From contig NZ_JAKRET010000007.1 in the NCBI RefSeq assembly GCF_022664395.1, positions 124,001-188,000 on the forward strand: a stretch of DNA of 64,000 bases, in the 5' to 3' direction. Below, one piece after another: positions 34,759 to 44,050 of the stretch. The stretch comes from Sphingomonas lacusdianchii. Lineage in GTDB: Bacteria; Pseudomonadota; Alphaproteobacteria; Sphingomonadales; Sphingomonadaceae. The number at the start of each line of letters is the position of its first letter. The stretch's first letter is position 1. The notes under the pieces were generated by a model, which was not told the DNA's origin, did no database searches, and saw only the letters and a list, made by a program, of their open reading frames with translations. Position numbers and translations under genes: made by a program.

Positions 34759-35071
34759 CGGGGGCCTTTCGGCACAAGCCTGTGGATAAGTCGGGGGCAG
34801 GGGCTAGCGTAACTCGCCCCCGCCGCCAAGCTGTGGAAAAGCCCCCGATCGATCCCGACTTATCCACAATCCCGACACAGGTGGCGATTCCATGCACAGG
34901 CTGTGGATAACGGGGATGTACCGACGTGAATCGGCGGACTCGTGCGGGTTTCGTGCCGTCAATCTGTTGGCATTTCGGGTAATCCACCATAAGCCCCGTT
35001 ACCCACCGCCCAACCACTTCCAACAACCCTATTAGATTCTACTTATTAGTAGAGGAGCGACGAGGCTGACC
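34759..35071. other. Putative chromosomal replication origin (oriC)
   Basis: The 313-bp gap between divergent DUF299 and hemE genes contains three perfect DnaA boxes (TGTGGATAA at 34781-34789 and 34902-34910; TTATCCACA at 34860-34868) and one single-mismatch box (34832-34840). Four GANTC sites (34886, 34928, 34937, 35035), the target of the CcrM methylase in alphaproteobacteria, also lie here. An AT-rich patch at about 35028-35052 could be the unwinding element. The same pair of genes flanks the Caulobacter origin. Transcription diverges from this point over many kb. Initiation itself has not been shown; this is inference from sequence and synteny. Confidence 0.85.
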
Positions 35072-36100
35072 GTGTCCCTTCCCGTGAAACCGCTGCTCCG
35101 GGTGCTTGCCGGCGAGAAGCTGTCCGTTCCGCCGATGTGGCTCATGCGACAGGCGGGACGCTACCTGCCCGAATATCGCGCGCTGCGGGCGGAGAAGGGG
35201 GGCTTTCTCGATCTGGTCAACGACCCCGCCGCAGCGACCGAGGTGACGTTGCAGCCGTTGCGCCGGTTCGCGTTCGACGGGGCGATCCTGTTCAGCGACA
35301 TATTGATGGTGCCGAACGCGCTGGGACAGAAATTGTGGTTCGAGGTCGGCGAGGGGCCACGCCTTGCGCCCGAGTTGCGGACGCGGGCGGCGATCGATGC
35401 GCTGGTACCCGATGCGGCGATCCTCGACCCGGTCTATGCGACGGTGCGCGGCGTCGCGGCGGCATTGCCCGAAGCGACGACGTTCCTTGGCTTCGCCGGA
35501 TCGCCGTGGACGGTCGCCACCTACATGATCGCGGGCAAGGGCAGCCGCGAGCAGGCGGAGGCGCGGCGTATGGCCTATGGCGATCCGGCGGCGGTGCAGG
35601 CGCTGGTCGACCGGATCGTGGCCATGACGATCGACTATCTCGTCGGTCAGGTCGAGGCGGGCGTCGAGGCGGTGCAGTTGTTCGACAGCTGGTCGGGAAG
35701 CCTTGCCCCCGCCGAATTCGAACGCTGGGTGATCGCGCCGACGGTGGCGATCGTCGAAGGATTGCGGGCACGGGTCGATGTGCCGATCATCGGCTTTCCC
35801 AAGGGGGCGGGGGGCAAGCTCGCCGCCTATGCGCGCGAGACGCGGGTCGATGCGATCGGGCTGGACGAGACGGTCGATCCGGTCTGGGCGAACCGCGAAC
35901 TGCCGACGGGTCTGCCAGTGCAGGGCAATCTCGACCCGCTGCTGCTGATCGCCGGTGGCGGGGCGCTCGACGCCGGGGTCGACCGGGTGCTGGCGGCATT
36001 TGCCGACAGGCCGCATGTCTTCAACCTCGGCCATGGCATCCAGCAGGATACGCCGATCGCGCATGTCGAACGGCTGGTGGCGCGGGTGCGCGGGGCATGA
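35072..36100 (+). CDS. hemE: Uroporphyrinogen decarboxylase
   Basis: HemE removes four carboxyl groups from uroporphyrinogen III in heme synthesis. The 342-residue protein has the signature WLMRQAGRYLPEYR (24-37), FSDILMVPNALGQ and GNLDPLLL. The start is a GTG with gagg six bases upstream. Its 3' end overlaps hemJ by four bases. It is the first gene to the right of the putative oriC, and its transcription runs away from it. Confidence 0.96.
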   Translation: MSLPVKPLLRVLAGEKLSVPPMWLMRQAGRYLPEYRALRAEKGGFLDLVNDPAAATEVTLQPLRRFAFDGAILFSDILMVPNALGQKLWFEVGEGPRLAPELRTRAAIDALVPDAAILDPVYATVRGVAAALPEATTFLGFAGSPWTVATYMIAGKGSREQAEARRMAYGDPAAVQALVDRIVAMTIDYLVGQVEAGVEAVQLFDSWSGSLAPAEFERWVIAPTVAIVEGLRARVDVPIIGFPKGAGGKLAAYARETRVDAIGLDETVDPVWANRELPTGLPVQGNLDPLLLIAGGGALDAGVDRVLAAFADRPHVFNLGHGIQQDTPIAHVERLVARVRGA

Positions 36101-36552
36101 GCGGGTTTCTCGGCGGCGCCTATCTGTGGGTGAAGGCGGCGCATATCGTCTTCGTCATCTTCTGGATGGCGGGGCTGTTCATGCTGCCGCGCTATCTGGT
36201 GCATCATCAGGAAGGGTTGGACGATCCCGCCGAGCCGCCGCGCTGGATCCGGCGCGAGGCGTTGCTCAAGCGGATGATCCTGACCCCGGCAATGGTGATC
36301 GTATGGGTGCTGGGGCTGCTGCTGGCGGCCAATGTCGGGCTGTTCGATGGCGGGGCCGGGCTGGGCTGGCTGCATGCCAAGCTGTTGGTGGTGGTGCTGC
36401 TGAGCGGCTATCATGGCTGGGCGGTCGGCTATGCGAAGAAGCTGGCGGCGGGGCGGCCGACACTGACGCCGAAGCAGTTGCGGCTCGCGAACGAACTGCC
36501 CGCGCTGGCAGCAATCGCAGCGGTCGTACTGGCGGTGGTGAAGCCGTTCTGA
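36097..36552 (+). CDS. hemJ: Protoporphyrinogen oxidase HemJ (UPF0093)
   Basis: The 151-residue membrane protein has four predicted helices and HemJ features: LWVKAAHIVFVIFWMAGLFMLPR (in parts) with a conserved histidine, then LHAKLLVVVLLSGYHG with another. HemJ oxidises protoporphyrinogen IX in bacteria that lack HemG and HemY. Translational coupling to hemE (ATGA) supports a heme role. Rho follows 141 bases later. Confidence 0.9.
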   Translation: MSGFLGGAYLWVKAAHIVFVIFWMAGLFMLPRYLVHHQEGLDDPAEPPRWIRREALLKRMILTPAMVIVWVLGLLLAANVGLFDGGAGLGWLHAKLLVVVLLSGYHGWAVGYAKKLAAGRPTLTPKQLRLANELPALAAIAAVVLAVVKPF

Positions 36553-36693
36553 GCGGCAGTGCTTGACTTGAAGCCAGCCGCGACCTAGGTCTTTCGACAG
36601 TGGTGCCCGGTCCTCGGTGCGCCCGTCCCAGCCGCTTGCGTCCGCCTTTCCTGCCGACCTTGCCTCCTCATCGCTGATCTGGACCACCCCCCG

Positions 36694-37950
36694 ATGCATC
36701 TCAAAGACTTAAAGAAACACGCCCCTGCCGAACTGGTCTCGATGGCCGAAGAGCTGGGCGTCGAAGGCGCGTCGACGATGCGCAAGCAGGACCTGATGTT
36801 CGCGATCCTGAAGGCACGCGCCGAAAATGGCGAGCAGATCATGGGCGTCGGCACGATCGAGGTGCTGCAGGACGGCTTCGGTTTCCTGCGGAGCCCGGAA
36901 GCCAATTATCTGGCCGGGCCGGACGATATCTATGTCTCGCCGAACCAGGTCCGCAAGCATGGGCTGCGCACCGGCGACACGGTCGAGGGCGAGGTGCGTG
37001 CGCCCAAGGATGGCGAGCGCTATTTCGCGCTGAGCAAGCTGGTCTCGGTCAATTTCGACGATCCCGACGCGGTCCGCCACCGGGTCAATTTCGACAATCT
37101 CACGCCGCTCTATCCCGAACAGAAGCTGACGCTCGATCAGCTCGACCCGACGATCAAGGATAAGTCGGCGCGGGTGATCGACATCGTGTCGCCGCAGGGC
37201 AAGGGTCAGCGCACGCTGATCGTCGCCCCGCCGCGCGTCGGCAAGACCGTCATGTTGCAGAACATGGCGAAGGCGATCACCGACAACCACCCCGAAGTGT
37301 TCCTGATCGTCCTGCTGATCGACGAACGTCCCGAAGAAGTGACCGACATGCAGCGCAGCGTGAAGGGCGAGGTGATTTCCTCGACCTTCGACGAACCGGC
37401 GCAGCGCCACGTCCAGGTCGCCGAAATGGTGATCGAGAAGGCCAAGCGGCTGGTCGAGCACAAGAAGGACGTGGTGATCCTGCTCGACTCGATCACGCGT
37501 CTGGGTCGCGCCTACAACACGGTCGTGCCGTCGTCGGGCAAGGTGCTGACCGGCGGTGTCGATGCCAATGCATTGCAGCGGCCGAAGCGCTTCTTCGGCG
37601 CGGCGCGTAACATCGAGGAAGGCGGGTCGCTGTCGATCATCGCCACCGCGCTGATCGACACCGGCAGCCGCATGGACGAAGTGATCTTCGAAGAGTTCAA
37701 GGGCACCGGTAACTCGGAAATCGTCCTCGATCGCAAGGTGGCCGACAAGCGCATCTTCCCGGCGCTGGACGTCGGCAAGTCGGGTACGCGCAAGGAAGAG
37801 TTGCTGGTCGACAAGACCAAGCTGTCGAAGATGTGGGTCCTGCGCCGCATCCTGATGCAGATGGGCACGATCGACGCAATGGAGTTCCTGCTCGACAAGA
37901 TGAAGAATTCGAAGACCAACGAGGATTTCTTCGACAGCATGAACCAGTGA
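36694..37950 (+). CDS. rho: Transcription termination factor Rho
   Basis: The 418-residue protein has the N-terminal Rho_N helix region ([20 protein letters not shown]), the cold-shock RNA-binding fold ([21 protein letters not shown], in parts), the P-loop APPRVGKT, the Walker [11 protein letters not shown] and the R-loop region. It is a hexameric RNA helicase that ends transcription. The 141-bp leader has TTGACT at 36563-36568 but only a weak -10, so the promoter is not certain. A perfect 20-bp hairpin starts at the stop codon. Confidence 0.97.
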   Translation: MHLKDLKKHAPAELVSMAEELGVEGASTMRKQDLMFAILKARAENGEQIMGVGTIEVLQDGFGFLRSPEANYLAGPDDIYVSPNQVRKHGLRTGDTVEGEVRAPKDGERYFALSKLVSVNFDDPDAVRHRVNFDNLTPLYPEQKLTLDQLDPTIKDKSARVIDIVSPQGKGQRTLIVAPPRVGKTVMLQNMAKAITDNHPEVFLIVLLIDERPEEVTDMQRSVKGEVISSTFDEPAQRHVQVAEMVIEKAKRLVEHKKDVVILLDSITRLGRAYNTVVPSSGKVLTGGVDANALQRPKRFFGAARNIEEGGSLSIIATALIDTGSRMDEVIFEEFKGTGNSEIVLDRKVADKRIFPALDVGKSGTRKEELLVDKTKLSKMWVLRRILMQMGTIDAMEFLLDKMKNSKTNEDFFDSMNQ

Positions 37951-37993
37951 TCGAATGCGGCAGGCAACGTGCCGTTGCCTGCCGCATTCGATC
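37949..37993 (+). terminator. Perfect 20-bp hairpin at the rho stop codon
   Basis: Stem 37949-37968 is exactly complementary to 37974-37993, with loop gtgcc. The hairpin begins inside the rho stop codon. No T-run follows, so it is not a classical intrinsic terminator. It may stabilise the rho mRNA end or act with Rho itself. Confidence 0.6.
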
Positions 37994-38318
37994 CGGCCGG
38001 CGGGGCAGCGCCCCGACCGACGACGCGGGCTTCGCCCGCGTCCGCCACCAACGACCCGCCCGTCTTTTCAATAGGAGAAGGCGGGCGTTGTCTTATCCAG
38101 GGCCGATCGACATCCAACTCCCTGTACGCAGACGACTGCTTTACCCGGCATCGTCATTTTCGCGGAGGATGGAGCCGAGCGCGCAACGAGAACCCGCGCT
38201 ATGCCGGAGTAACGGCAATGTGGCGCGATGACCCGCTATCGCACGGACAAGCCTTCGCTTATCGCCATCCACAGCTTTTCCGCCTATCGTGCCCACAAAC
38301 CATATCGGGAAGGCTCCC
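37994..38318. other. Gene-free gap between rho and the DUF6489-like gene
   Basis: These 325 bp hold no convincing gene. A hairpin gacgcggg-cttc-gcccgcgtc is at about 38022-38042, and an imperfect hairpin (cgcccg ... cgggcg) at about 38056-38090. A reading frame of 117 codons covers most of the gap, but it overlaps the hairpins and has no homology I recognise. The last 20 bases hold the gggaagg ribosome site for the next gene. Confidence 0.5.
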
Positions 38319-38549
38319 ATGAAAATCCACGTCGAAGTCGATTGCACCCCCGAGGAAGCGCGCCGCGCGATGGGCTTGCCCGACTTCACGCCGGTCCATG
38401 AACGCTATGTCGCGATGTTGACCGAGACGATGGAGAAGGGCGCCAGTCCCGAACTGCTCAACCAGTTGATGCAAAGCTGGGCACCGATGGGCGAGGCGGG
38501 CATGACCTTCTGGCGCAAGATGTTCGAGTCGGCGGGCCGTGGCGGCTGA
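38319..38549 (+). CDS. Small DUF6489-like conserved protein
   Basis: The 76-residue protein begins MKIHVEVDCTPEEARRAMGLPDF and continues as an amphipathic helix (VHERYVAMLTETMEKGA) ending in FWRKMFESAG. It resembles the uncharacterised DUF6489 family of alphaproteobacteria, often directly upstream of mnmE, as here. A gggaagg ribosome site precedes the ATG at 38319. The end overlaps mnmE by 11 bases. The function is unknown. Confidence 0.78.
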   Translation: MKIHVEVDCTPEEARRAMGLPDFTPVHERYVAMLTETMEKGASPELLNQLMQSWAPMGEAGMTFWRKMFESAGRGG

Positions 38550-39849
38550 CACGATCTTCGCGGTGTCGAGCGGGCGTCCGCCCGCCGCCATCGCCGTACT
38601 GCGAATTTCGGGAGCCGCTGCGATCGACGCGGCGACCCGCCTCGCGGGCAAGCTGCCGCCGCCGCGCCGGGCGGGCGTGCGTGCGCTGCATGATCCCGTG
38701 GACGGGCAATTGCTCGACAGTGCGCTGATACTCGTGTTTCCGGGACCGGCAACGGCGACCGGAGAGGATCTGGTCGAACTGCATCTGCATGGCGGACGGG
38801 CGGTGGTTGCTGCGGTCGAACGGGCGTTGGCGGCGATCGACGGGCTGCGTGCTGCCGAACCGGGGGAGTTCACGCGGCGGGCCTTGGCGCATGGCCGGAT
38901 CGATCTGACCGAAGCCGAGGGTTTGGGCGACCTGTTGTCGGCGGAGACCGATGCGCAGCGCCGTATGGCACTGGCCAACAGCGACGGGCGGCTGCGGCGG
39001 ACGGTGGCCGAATGGAGTGCGGCGGCAACGCGGCTGTCGGCGATGGTCGAGGCGGTGCTCGATCATGCCGATGAGGACGATGTCGATGCCGGCGACGATG
39101 TGCTGACGTCGGTCCGGCGCGAGGCGACCGCGCTGGCCGACGCGATCACGGCGGTTTTGGCGGTACCGCCGGTCGAGCGGTTGCGCGACGGCATCCGGGT
39201 GGTGCTGGCAGGCCCCCCCAATGCCGGCAAGTCGACGCTGTTGAACGCGCTGGTCGGGCGCGAGGCGGCGATCGTGTCCCCGCTGGCGGGCACGACGCGC
39301 GATGTCATCGAGATACCGGTCACCCGCAGCGGCATTGCATGGTTGTTTCTGGATACCGCCGGACTGCGCGAGGACAGCAGCGATCCGATCGAGCGGATCG
39401 GGATCGATCGCGCGACTGGGTCGATGGCGACGGCGGATATCGTGCTGTGGCTGGGCGACGATCCTGCGCCGGTCGAGGCGATCGCGCTTCACCCACGTTG
39501 CGACGTTCGCGACGCCATCGCCGTTCCGGCAGACCGCATCGCCGTTCCGGCAGACCGCATCGCCGTATCGGCGACAACCGGGCAGGGCCTCGACCGGCTG
39601 TGGCAGCAACTGGTCGATCGCGCGGCGACGTTGCTACCCAAGGTCGACGACCTGTCGCTCAACCGGCGACAGGCGGCACATGCCGGTACTGCGGCGGCTG
39701 CGCTGATGCGTGCGGGCCGGCAACAGGACCCGCTGTTGCTCGCCGAAGAACTGCGCTATGGCGTGCAGGCATTCGCAGCTCTGACCGGGATGCGCGCGAC
39801 CGAGGCCGTTCTTGACGATCTATTTGGTCGCTTCTGTATCGGCAAATGA
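38539..39849 (+). CDS. mnmE: tRNA modification GTPase MnmE
   Basis: MnmE works with MnmG to modify U34 of certain tRNAs. The 436-residue protein has the N-terminal folate-binding domain (GEDLVELHLHGG, GEFTRRALAHGRIDLTEAE), a G domain with G1 GPPNAGKST, G2 AGTTRD, G3 DTAG, and the C-terminal CIGK motif. The usual NKxD (G4) motif is missing; the aligned region reads HPRCDVRD. Next to it is an exact 21-bp tandem duplication (39520-39540 and 39541-39561) that doubles the segment AVPADRI. The start is GTG, overlapping the previous gene. Confidence 0.95.
   Translation: MAADTIFAVSSGRPPAAIAVLRISGAAAIDAATRLAGKLPPPRRAGVRALHDPVDGQLLDSALILVFPGPATATGEDLVELHLHGGRAVVAAVERALAAIDGLRAAEPGEFTRRALAHGRIDLTEAEGLGDLLSAETDAQRRMALANSDGRLRRTVAEWSAAATRLSAMVEAVLDHADEDDVDAGDDVLTSVRREATALADAITAVLAVPPVERLRDGIRVVLAGPPNAGKSTLLNALVGREAAIVSPLAGTTRDVIEIPVTRSGIAWLFLDTAGLREDSSDPIERIGIDRATGSMATADIVLWLGDDPAPVEAIALHPRCDVRDAIAVPADRIAVPADRIAVSATTGQGLDRLWQQLVDRAATLLPKVDDLSLNRRQAAHAGTAAAALMRAGRQQDPLLLAEELRYGVQAFAALTGMRATEAVLDDLFGRFCIGK
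39520..39561 (+). repeat. Exact 21-bp tandem duplication inside mnmE
   Basis: Two identical, in-frame 21-bp units, 39520-39540 and 39541-39561, encode AVPADRI twice at about residues 328-341. It lies at the edge of the G domain, where other MnmE proteins have a short variable loop. It looks like a recent slippage event. Confidence 0.9.
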
Positions 39850-39865
39850 TGTTCCACGTGGAACC
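39850..39865. other. parS-like ParB-binding palindrome (site 4)
   Basis: Sequence tgttccacgtggaacc, with a perfect 14-bp core. It lies in the 21-bp gap between mnmE and mnmG, 5.0 kb right of the putative origin. Confidence 0.87.
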
Positions 39866-39870
39866 TGTGC

Positions 39871-41697
39871 ATGACCTTTGATGTGATAGTGATAGGTGGC
39901 GGCCATGCCGGCACCGAAGCGGCGTCGGCAGCGGCGCGACGCGGCGCAACGACGCTGTTGATCGATTTCGAGCCGGCGCGGATCGGGGCGATGTCGTGCA
40001 ATCCGGCGATCGGCGGATTGGGCAAGGGGCATATCGTCCGTGAGATCGATGCGCTCGACGGTCTGATGGGACGCGCAGCCGATGCAGCGGCGCTCCATCA
40101 CCGTATGCTGAACCGATCGAAGGGATCGGCGGTGCAGGGGCCGCGCGTGCAGGCGGATCGCGTTCTTTATTCTGCTGCAGTTCGGACGTTGCTCGCGCAT
40201 CCCAAGCTGACCGTGATGGCCGGCGATACCGTCGCGCTGGTGGTCGGGGGCAGCCGGGTACGAGGTATCGAACTCGCCGATGGTACGACAATCGCCGGGC
40301 AGAGCGTCGTTCTGGCAACCGGCACTTTCCTCGGTGGAACGATGTTCCGGGGCGAGGAACGGGCGATCGGCGGACGGACCGGCGAACGCGCGGCGACGCG
40401 ATTGGGAGCGCAGCTACGCGACCTGGGGTTGCCGATCGCACGGTTGAAGACCGGGACGCCACCACGGCTCGACGGGCGGACGATCGACTGGGCAGCGCTG
40501 CCCGAGCAGCCGTCCGACGCCGATATCTGGACGATGTCGCCGCTGACCGATCCCGCGCGGCGGCTGCCGCAACTGGCCTGTGCGATCGCACGGACGACGC
40601 CCGAAACGCACGATATCATTCGCGCCGGGCTGGATCGGTCGCCGCTGTTCAGCGGTTCGATCAAGGGGCGGGGCCCGCGCTATTGCCCATCAATCGAGGA
40701 CAAGGTGCATCGCTTCGGTGACCGCGACGGGCATCAGATTTTCCTCGAACCCGAGGGGCTCGACACGCATCTAGTCTATCCCAATGGCGTGTCGACGTCG
40801 CTGCCGACCGATGTGCAGCTGGCGATGCTGCGCAGTGTCGCCGGCCTCGAACGGGTCGAGATCGTGGCGCCCGGCTATGCGGTCGAGTATGACTATATCG
40901 ATCCCCGCGCGTTGACGCCGACGCTGGCGTTGCGCGCCTTGGACGGCCTGTATTTCGCCGGGCAGATTAACGGTACGACCGGATATGAAGAAGCCGGCGG
41001 GCAGGGGCTTGTCGCCGGGGCGAATGCGGCCGGTGCTGCGCTCGGGCTGGACCCGCTGATCCTGCCGCGCGAGTCGAGCTATATCGGGGTGATGATCGAC
41101 GACCTGGTGCTGCAGGGCGTGTCCGAACCCTATCGGATGATGACCGCCCGTGCCGAATACCGACTGCATCTGCGATCGGACAATGCGGCGACCCGGCTCG
41201 GGGCGATCGGGGCGGCGGCGGGACTATTGTCGGTCGAACGCCGGGCGCAGCAGGAAGGCCGCACCGAGCGCCGGGCGACGTTGCGCGAGCGGCTTGCGCA
41301 GCGTCACGTCGCGAACGTGCTGGCGACCAGAGGCGCGCCGGTGAGCGGCACCGATACGCGGAGCGGCGCTGATTGGCTGTTGGTCGCCGGCATCGTCCCC
41401 GAGCATCTGGGTATCGCGGACAACGACGACGTGCTTGGCGAACTGATCGAGGACGCGCGTTATGCGCCGTATCTCGAACGGCAGGCGGCGGAACTGGCGG
41501 CGGCGCGGGTCGATCATGTCGATCTGGCACCCGACTTCGCCTATTGCGCGGTGCCGGGGCTGTCGAACGAGATGGTCGAGCGGCTGACATCGGCAGCGCC
41601 GGAAACCTTGGCGGCAGCGGGGCGCATCCAGGGCGTGACGCCCGCCGCACTGGTTGCGATCCTGCTTCATCATCGGTCGGGCAAGCTGGCGGCATGA
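39871..41697 (+). CDS. mnmG: tRNA uridine-5-carboxymethylaminomethyl modification protein MnmG
   Basis: The 608-residue FAD protein starts with the dinucleotide-binding motif [12 protein letters not shown] and has the typical [44 protein letters not shown] and C-terminal helical domain that binds MnmE. Together with MnmE it forms cmnm5U34. The gene overlaps rsmG by four bases (ATGA). The mnmE-mnmG-rsmG-parA-parB order is the standard alphaproteobacterial origin-proximal cluster. Confidence 0.97.
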   Translation: MTFDVIVIGGGHAGTEAASAAARRGATTLLIDFEPARIGAMSCNPAIGGLGKGHIVREIDALDGLMGRAADAAALHHRMLNRSKGSAVQGPRVQADRVLYSAAVRTLLAHPKLTVMAGDTVALVVGGSRVRGIELADGTTIAGQSVVLATGTFLGGTMFRGEERAIGGRTGERAATRLGAQLRDLGLPIARLKTGTPPRLDGRTIDWAALPEQPSDADIWTMSPLTDPARRLPQLACAIARTTPETHDIIRAGLDRSPLFSGSIKGRGPRYCPSIEDKVHRFGDRDGHQIFLEPEGLDTHLVYPNGVSTSLPTDVQLAMLRSVAGLERVEIVAPGYAVEYDYIDPRALTPTLALRALDGLYFAGQINGTTGYEEAGGQGLVAGANAAGAALGLDPLILPRESSYIGVMIDDLVLQGVSEPYRMMTARAEYRLHLRSDNAATRLGAIGAAAGLLSVERRAQQEGRTERRATLRERLAQRHVANVLATRGAPVSGTDTRSGADWLLVAGIVPEHLGIADNDDVLGELIEDARYAPYLERQAAELAAARVDHVDLAPDFAYCAVPGLSNEMVERLTSAAPETLAAAGRIQGVTPAALVAILLHHRSGKLAA

Positions 41698-42314
41698 TCG
41701 AAGCAGAGGCGCGCGACTGGATCGAGTCGCGTTTCGGCAGCGAACGGACGGCGTTGCTGGCGCGTTTCGCCGAGCGCATCGTCGTCGAAACCGCGCATCA
41801 GAATCTGATCGCGGCATCGACGGTCGATCATATCTGGGACCGGCATCTGCTCGATTCGGCGCAACTGGTGCCGCTGACTGACAAGGCTTCGACCGGCGAC
41901 TGGATCGATATTGGATCGGGCGCGGGTTTCCCCGGGATCGTCGCGGCAATTCTGACCGATCGGCGGGTGCTGCTGGTCGAACCGCGCGCCCGGCGGGCGA
42001 CGCTGCTGACCGAGATGGCCCAGACGCTCGGCTTAAGCAACGTCGTCGTGCATCAGGCGAAGATCGAGAAACTCGCTGCCGACCGTCCCGCCGCGATCAT
42101 CAGTGCGCGTGCGGTCGCGAAACTTTCGACGCTGTTTGCAATCGGCCATCGGCATAGCGACTCCGATACGATATGGGTGTTGCCGAAGGGACGTTCGGCC
42201 GCCGAAGAGGTCGCCGAGGCCGGTACCGAATGGTCCGGATCGTTCCACGTGGAACATAGCGTAACCGATCCGACCTCGTCGATCGTGGTCGCAAGGGGAG
42301 TGCGCCGAGCATGA
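41694..42314 (+). CDS. rsmG: 16S rRNA m7G527 methyltransferase
   Basis: RsmG methylates G527 of 16S rRNA using S-adenosylmethionine. The 206-residue protein has [13 protein letters not shown], the SAM-binding [14 protein letters not shown] and the late WVLPKGRSA region. It overlaps both neighbours by four bases (mnmG and parA). A parS-like palindrome near its 3' end (42241-42256) encodes FHVEH. Confidence 0.95.
   Translation: MIEAEARDWIESRFGSERTALLARFAERIVVETAHQNLIAASTVDHIWDRHLLDSAQLVPLTDKASTGDWIDIGSGAGFPGIVAAILTDRRVLLVEPRARRATLLTEMAQTLGLSNVVVHQAKIEKLAADRPAAIISARAVAKLSTLFAIGHRHSDSDTIWVLPKGRSAAEEVAEAGTEWSGSFHVEHSVTDPTSSIVVARGVRRA
42241..42256. other. parS-like ParB-binding palindrome (site 5)
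   Basis: Sequence cgttccacgtggaaca, with a perfect 14-bp core. It lies inside rsmG, just upstream of parA, 7.4 kb right of the putative origin. Confidence 0.87.
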
Positions 42315-43090
42315 TTTGCATCGCCATCGCGAACCAGAAGGGGGGCGTCGGCAAGACCACTACCGCGATCAATGTCGGCACCGCGCTGGCGGCGACCGGA
42401 CTGGACGTGCTGATCCTCGATCTCGACCCGCAGGGTAACGCCTCGACCGGCCTCGGTATCGGTCGCAACGATCGCGAATATTCGACCTATGATCTGCTGG
42501 TCGGCGACATGATGCTGAACGAGGCGGCCGTCGCGACGCGGGTGCCGCGCCTGTCGATCGTGCCGGCGACGGTCGATTTGTCGGGGGCCGAGATCGAACT
42601 GATCGAGTTCGAAGCGCGGACCCATCGGCTCGACCGGGTGGTCGAGGCGAGCGGCGGGAAGTGGGACGTCATTCTGATCGACTGCCCGCCATCGCTGGGG
42701 CTGCTGACGATCAACGCGATGGTCGCGAGCCATGCGTTGCTGGTGCCGCTGCAATGCGAGTTCTTTGCGCTGGAAGGATTGAGCCAGTTGCTGACCACCG
42801 TCGAGCGGATCCGCGGACGGTTCAATCCGGGGCTGGCGATCCTCGGCGTGGTGCTGACGATGTATGACCGCCGCAATCGGCTGACCGATCAGGTGTCGGA
42901 CGATGTACGCGCGGTGTTGGGGAAAGTAGTGTTCGATACGGTGATCCCGCGCAATGTTCGTCTGTCGGAGGCGCCGAGCCATGGCATGCCGGCGCTGATC
43001 TATGATTATCGCTGTGCCGGGTCGGAAGCCTATATCGCGCTGGCTCGCGAAGTGATCGCGCGGCTGCCGGGTCTGGCGGAGGCGGCATGA
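42311..43090 (+). CDS. parA: Chromosome partitioning ATPase ParA
   Basis: The 259-residue protein has the deviant Walker A KGGVGKTTTA (10-19), the DLDPQGNAS motif and IDCPPSLGLL. ParA forms a dynamic ATP-dependent gradient on the nucleoid that moves ParB-parS complexes apart. It overlaps rsmG and parB by four bases each. Five of the six parS-like sites lie within 14 kb of it. Confidence 0.97.
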   Translation: MICIAIANQKGGVGKTTTAINVGTALAATGLDVLILDLDPQGNASTGLGIGRNDREYSTYDLLVGDMMLNEAAVATRVPRLSIVPATVDLSGAEIELIEFEARTHRLDRVVEASGGKWDVILIDCPPSLGLLTINAMVASHALLVPLQCEFFALEGLSQLLTTVERIRGRFNPGLAILGVVLTMYDRRNRLTDQVSDDVRAVLGKVVFDTVIPRNVRLSEAPSHGMPALIYDYRCAGSEAYIALAREVIARLPGLAEAA

Positions 43091-44013
43091 GCGAACAGGC
43101 TGCACCGCGTCGCCCCCGCGCCGGGGGATTGGGCCGAGGGCTCAGTTCGCTGTTGGGCGAACCCGATGGCGAAGGGTCGGGCCCGCGCGCGTCGAGCCCG
43201 CCGAGCGGTGTCCGGCAGATGCCCGTCACCGCCCTGTTGCCATTGCCCGGACAGCCGCGCCGCTTCTTCGATGAATCGGCGCTCGACGAATTGGCGGAGT
43301 CGATTGCCGCTCGCGGCGTCATCCAGCCGATCGTCGTGCGACCGCACGGCAAGGGCTATCAGATCGTTGCGGGCGAGCGCCGCTGGCGCGCGGCGCAACG
43401 GGCGCGGCTGCATGAAGTACCGGTGGTCGTTCGCGACTTCACCGATGCCGAAACGATGGAAATCGCGCTGGTCGAGAATATCCAGCGTCGCGACCTGACC
43501 GCGATCGAAGAGGCGGAGGGCTATCGCCGGCTGATCGACGAATTCGGCCATACGCAGGAGGCGTTGGCCAACCTCGTCGCCAAGTCGCGCAGCCATGTCA
43601 CCAATTTGCTGCGCCTGCTTGAACTGCCCAAGCCGATCCAGGACATGGTCGGCGACCAGCGGTTGAGCATGGGTCACGCCCGCGCGCTCATCAACGTGCC
43701 CGGCGCGGAGACGATCGCCGAGAAGGTCGTCGCCAAGGGACTGTCGGTGCGCGATGCCGAACGACTGGCGCGTAACGCCCGCGAACCGCGCGACAGCAAG
43801 CCGCAACGTTCACCGCGTCCAGCGAACGAAGGCGGTGGCGGCGATGGCGCCAGCGATGCCGATCTGCGTGCGCTGGAGCGGCAACTGGGCGACGTGCTGG
43901 GGCTGAAGGTCGATATCGTCTTTGGTGAGAAGGGCGGGACGATCACCGTCAATTATTCGACGCTCGGTCAGCTCGACATGGTTTGCCAAAGGTTGAGCGG
44001 CGAGCGGATCTGA
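43087..44013 (+). CDS. parB: Chromosome partitioning protein ParB
   Basis: The 308-residue protein starts with the ParA-contacting motif GLGRGLSSLLGE (14-25), has the CTP-binding box GERRWRAA (96-103), the ENIQRRDL motif, a helix-turn-helix (QEALANLVAKSRSHVTNLLRLL) and a C-terminal dimerisation domain. ParB binds parS sites, slides on DNA using CTP and organises the origin region. The palindromes reported as parS are its likely targets. Confidence 0.97.
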   Translation: MSEQAAPRRPRAGGLGRGLSSLLGEPDGEGSGPRASSPPSGVRQMPVTALLPLPGQPRRFFDESALDELAESIAARGVIQPIVVRPHGKGYQIVAGERRWRAAQRARLHEVPVVVRDFTDAETMEIALVENIQRRDLTAIEEAEGYRRLIDEFGHTQEALANLVAKSRSHVTNLLRLLELPKPIQDMVGDQRLSMGHARALINVPGAETIAEKVVAKGLSVRDAERLARNAREPRDSKPQRSPRPANEGGGGDGASDADLRALERQLGDVLGLKVDIVFGEKGGTITVNYSTLGQLDMVCQRLSGERI

Positions 44014-44050
44014 CACGCAAAATTTACGGTCGGCCAATATCTTGGCGGGC

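Noticed and set aside
37969..38322. 117-codon frame in the gap after rho
   Set aside because: It starts inside the perfect hairpin, overlaps other hairpins and the next ribosome site, and shows no family resemblance.
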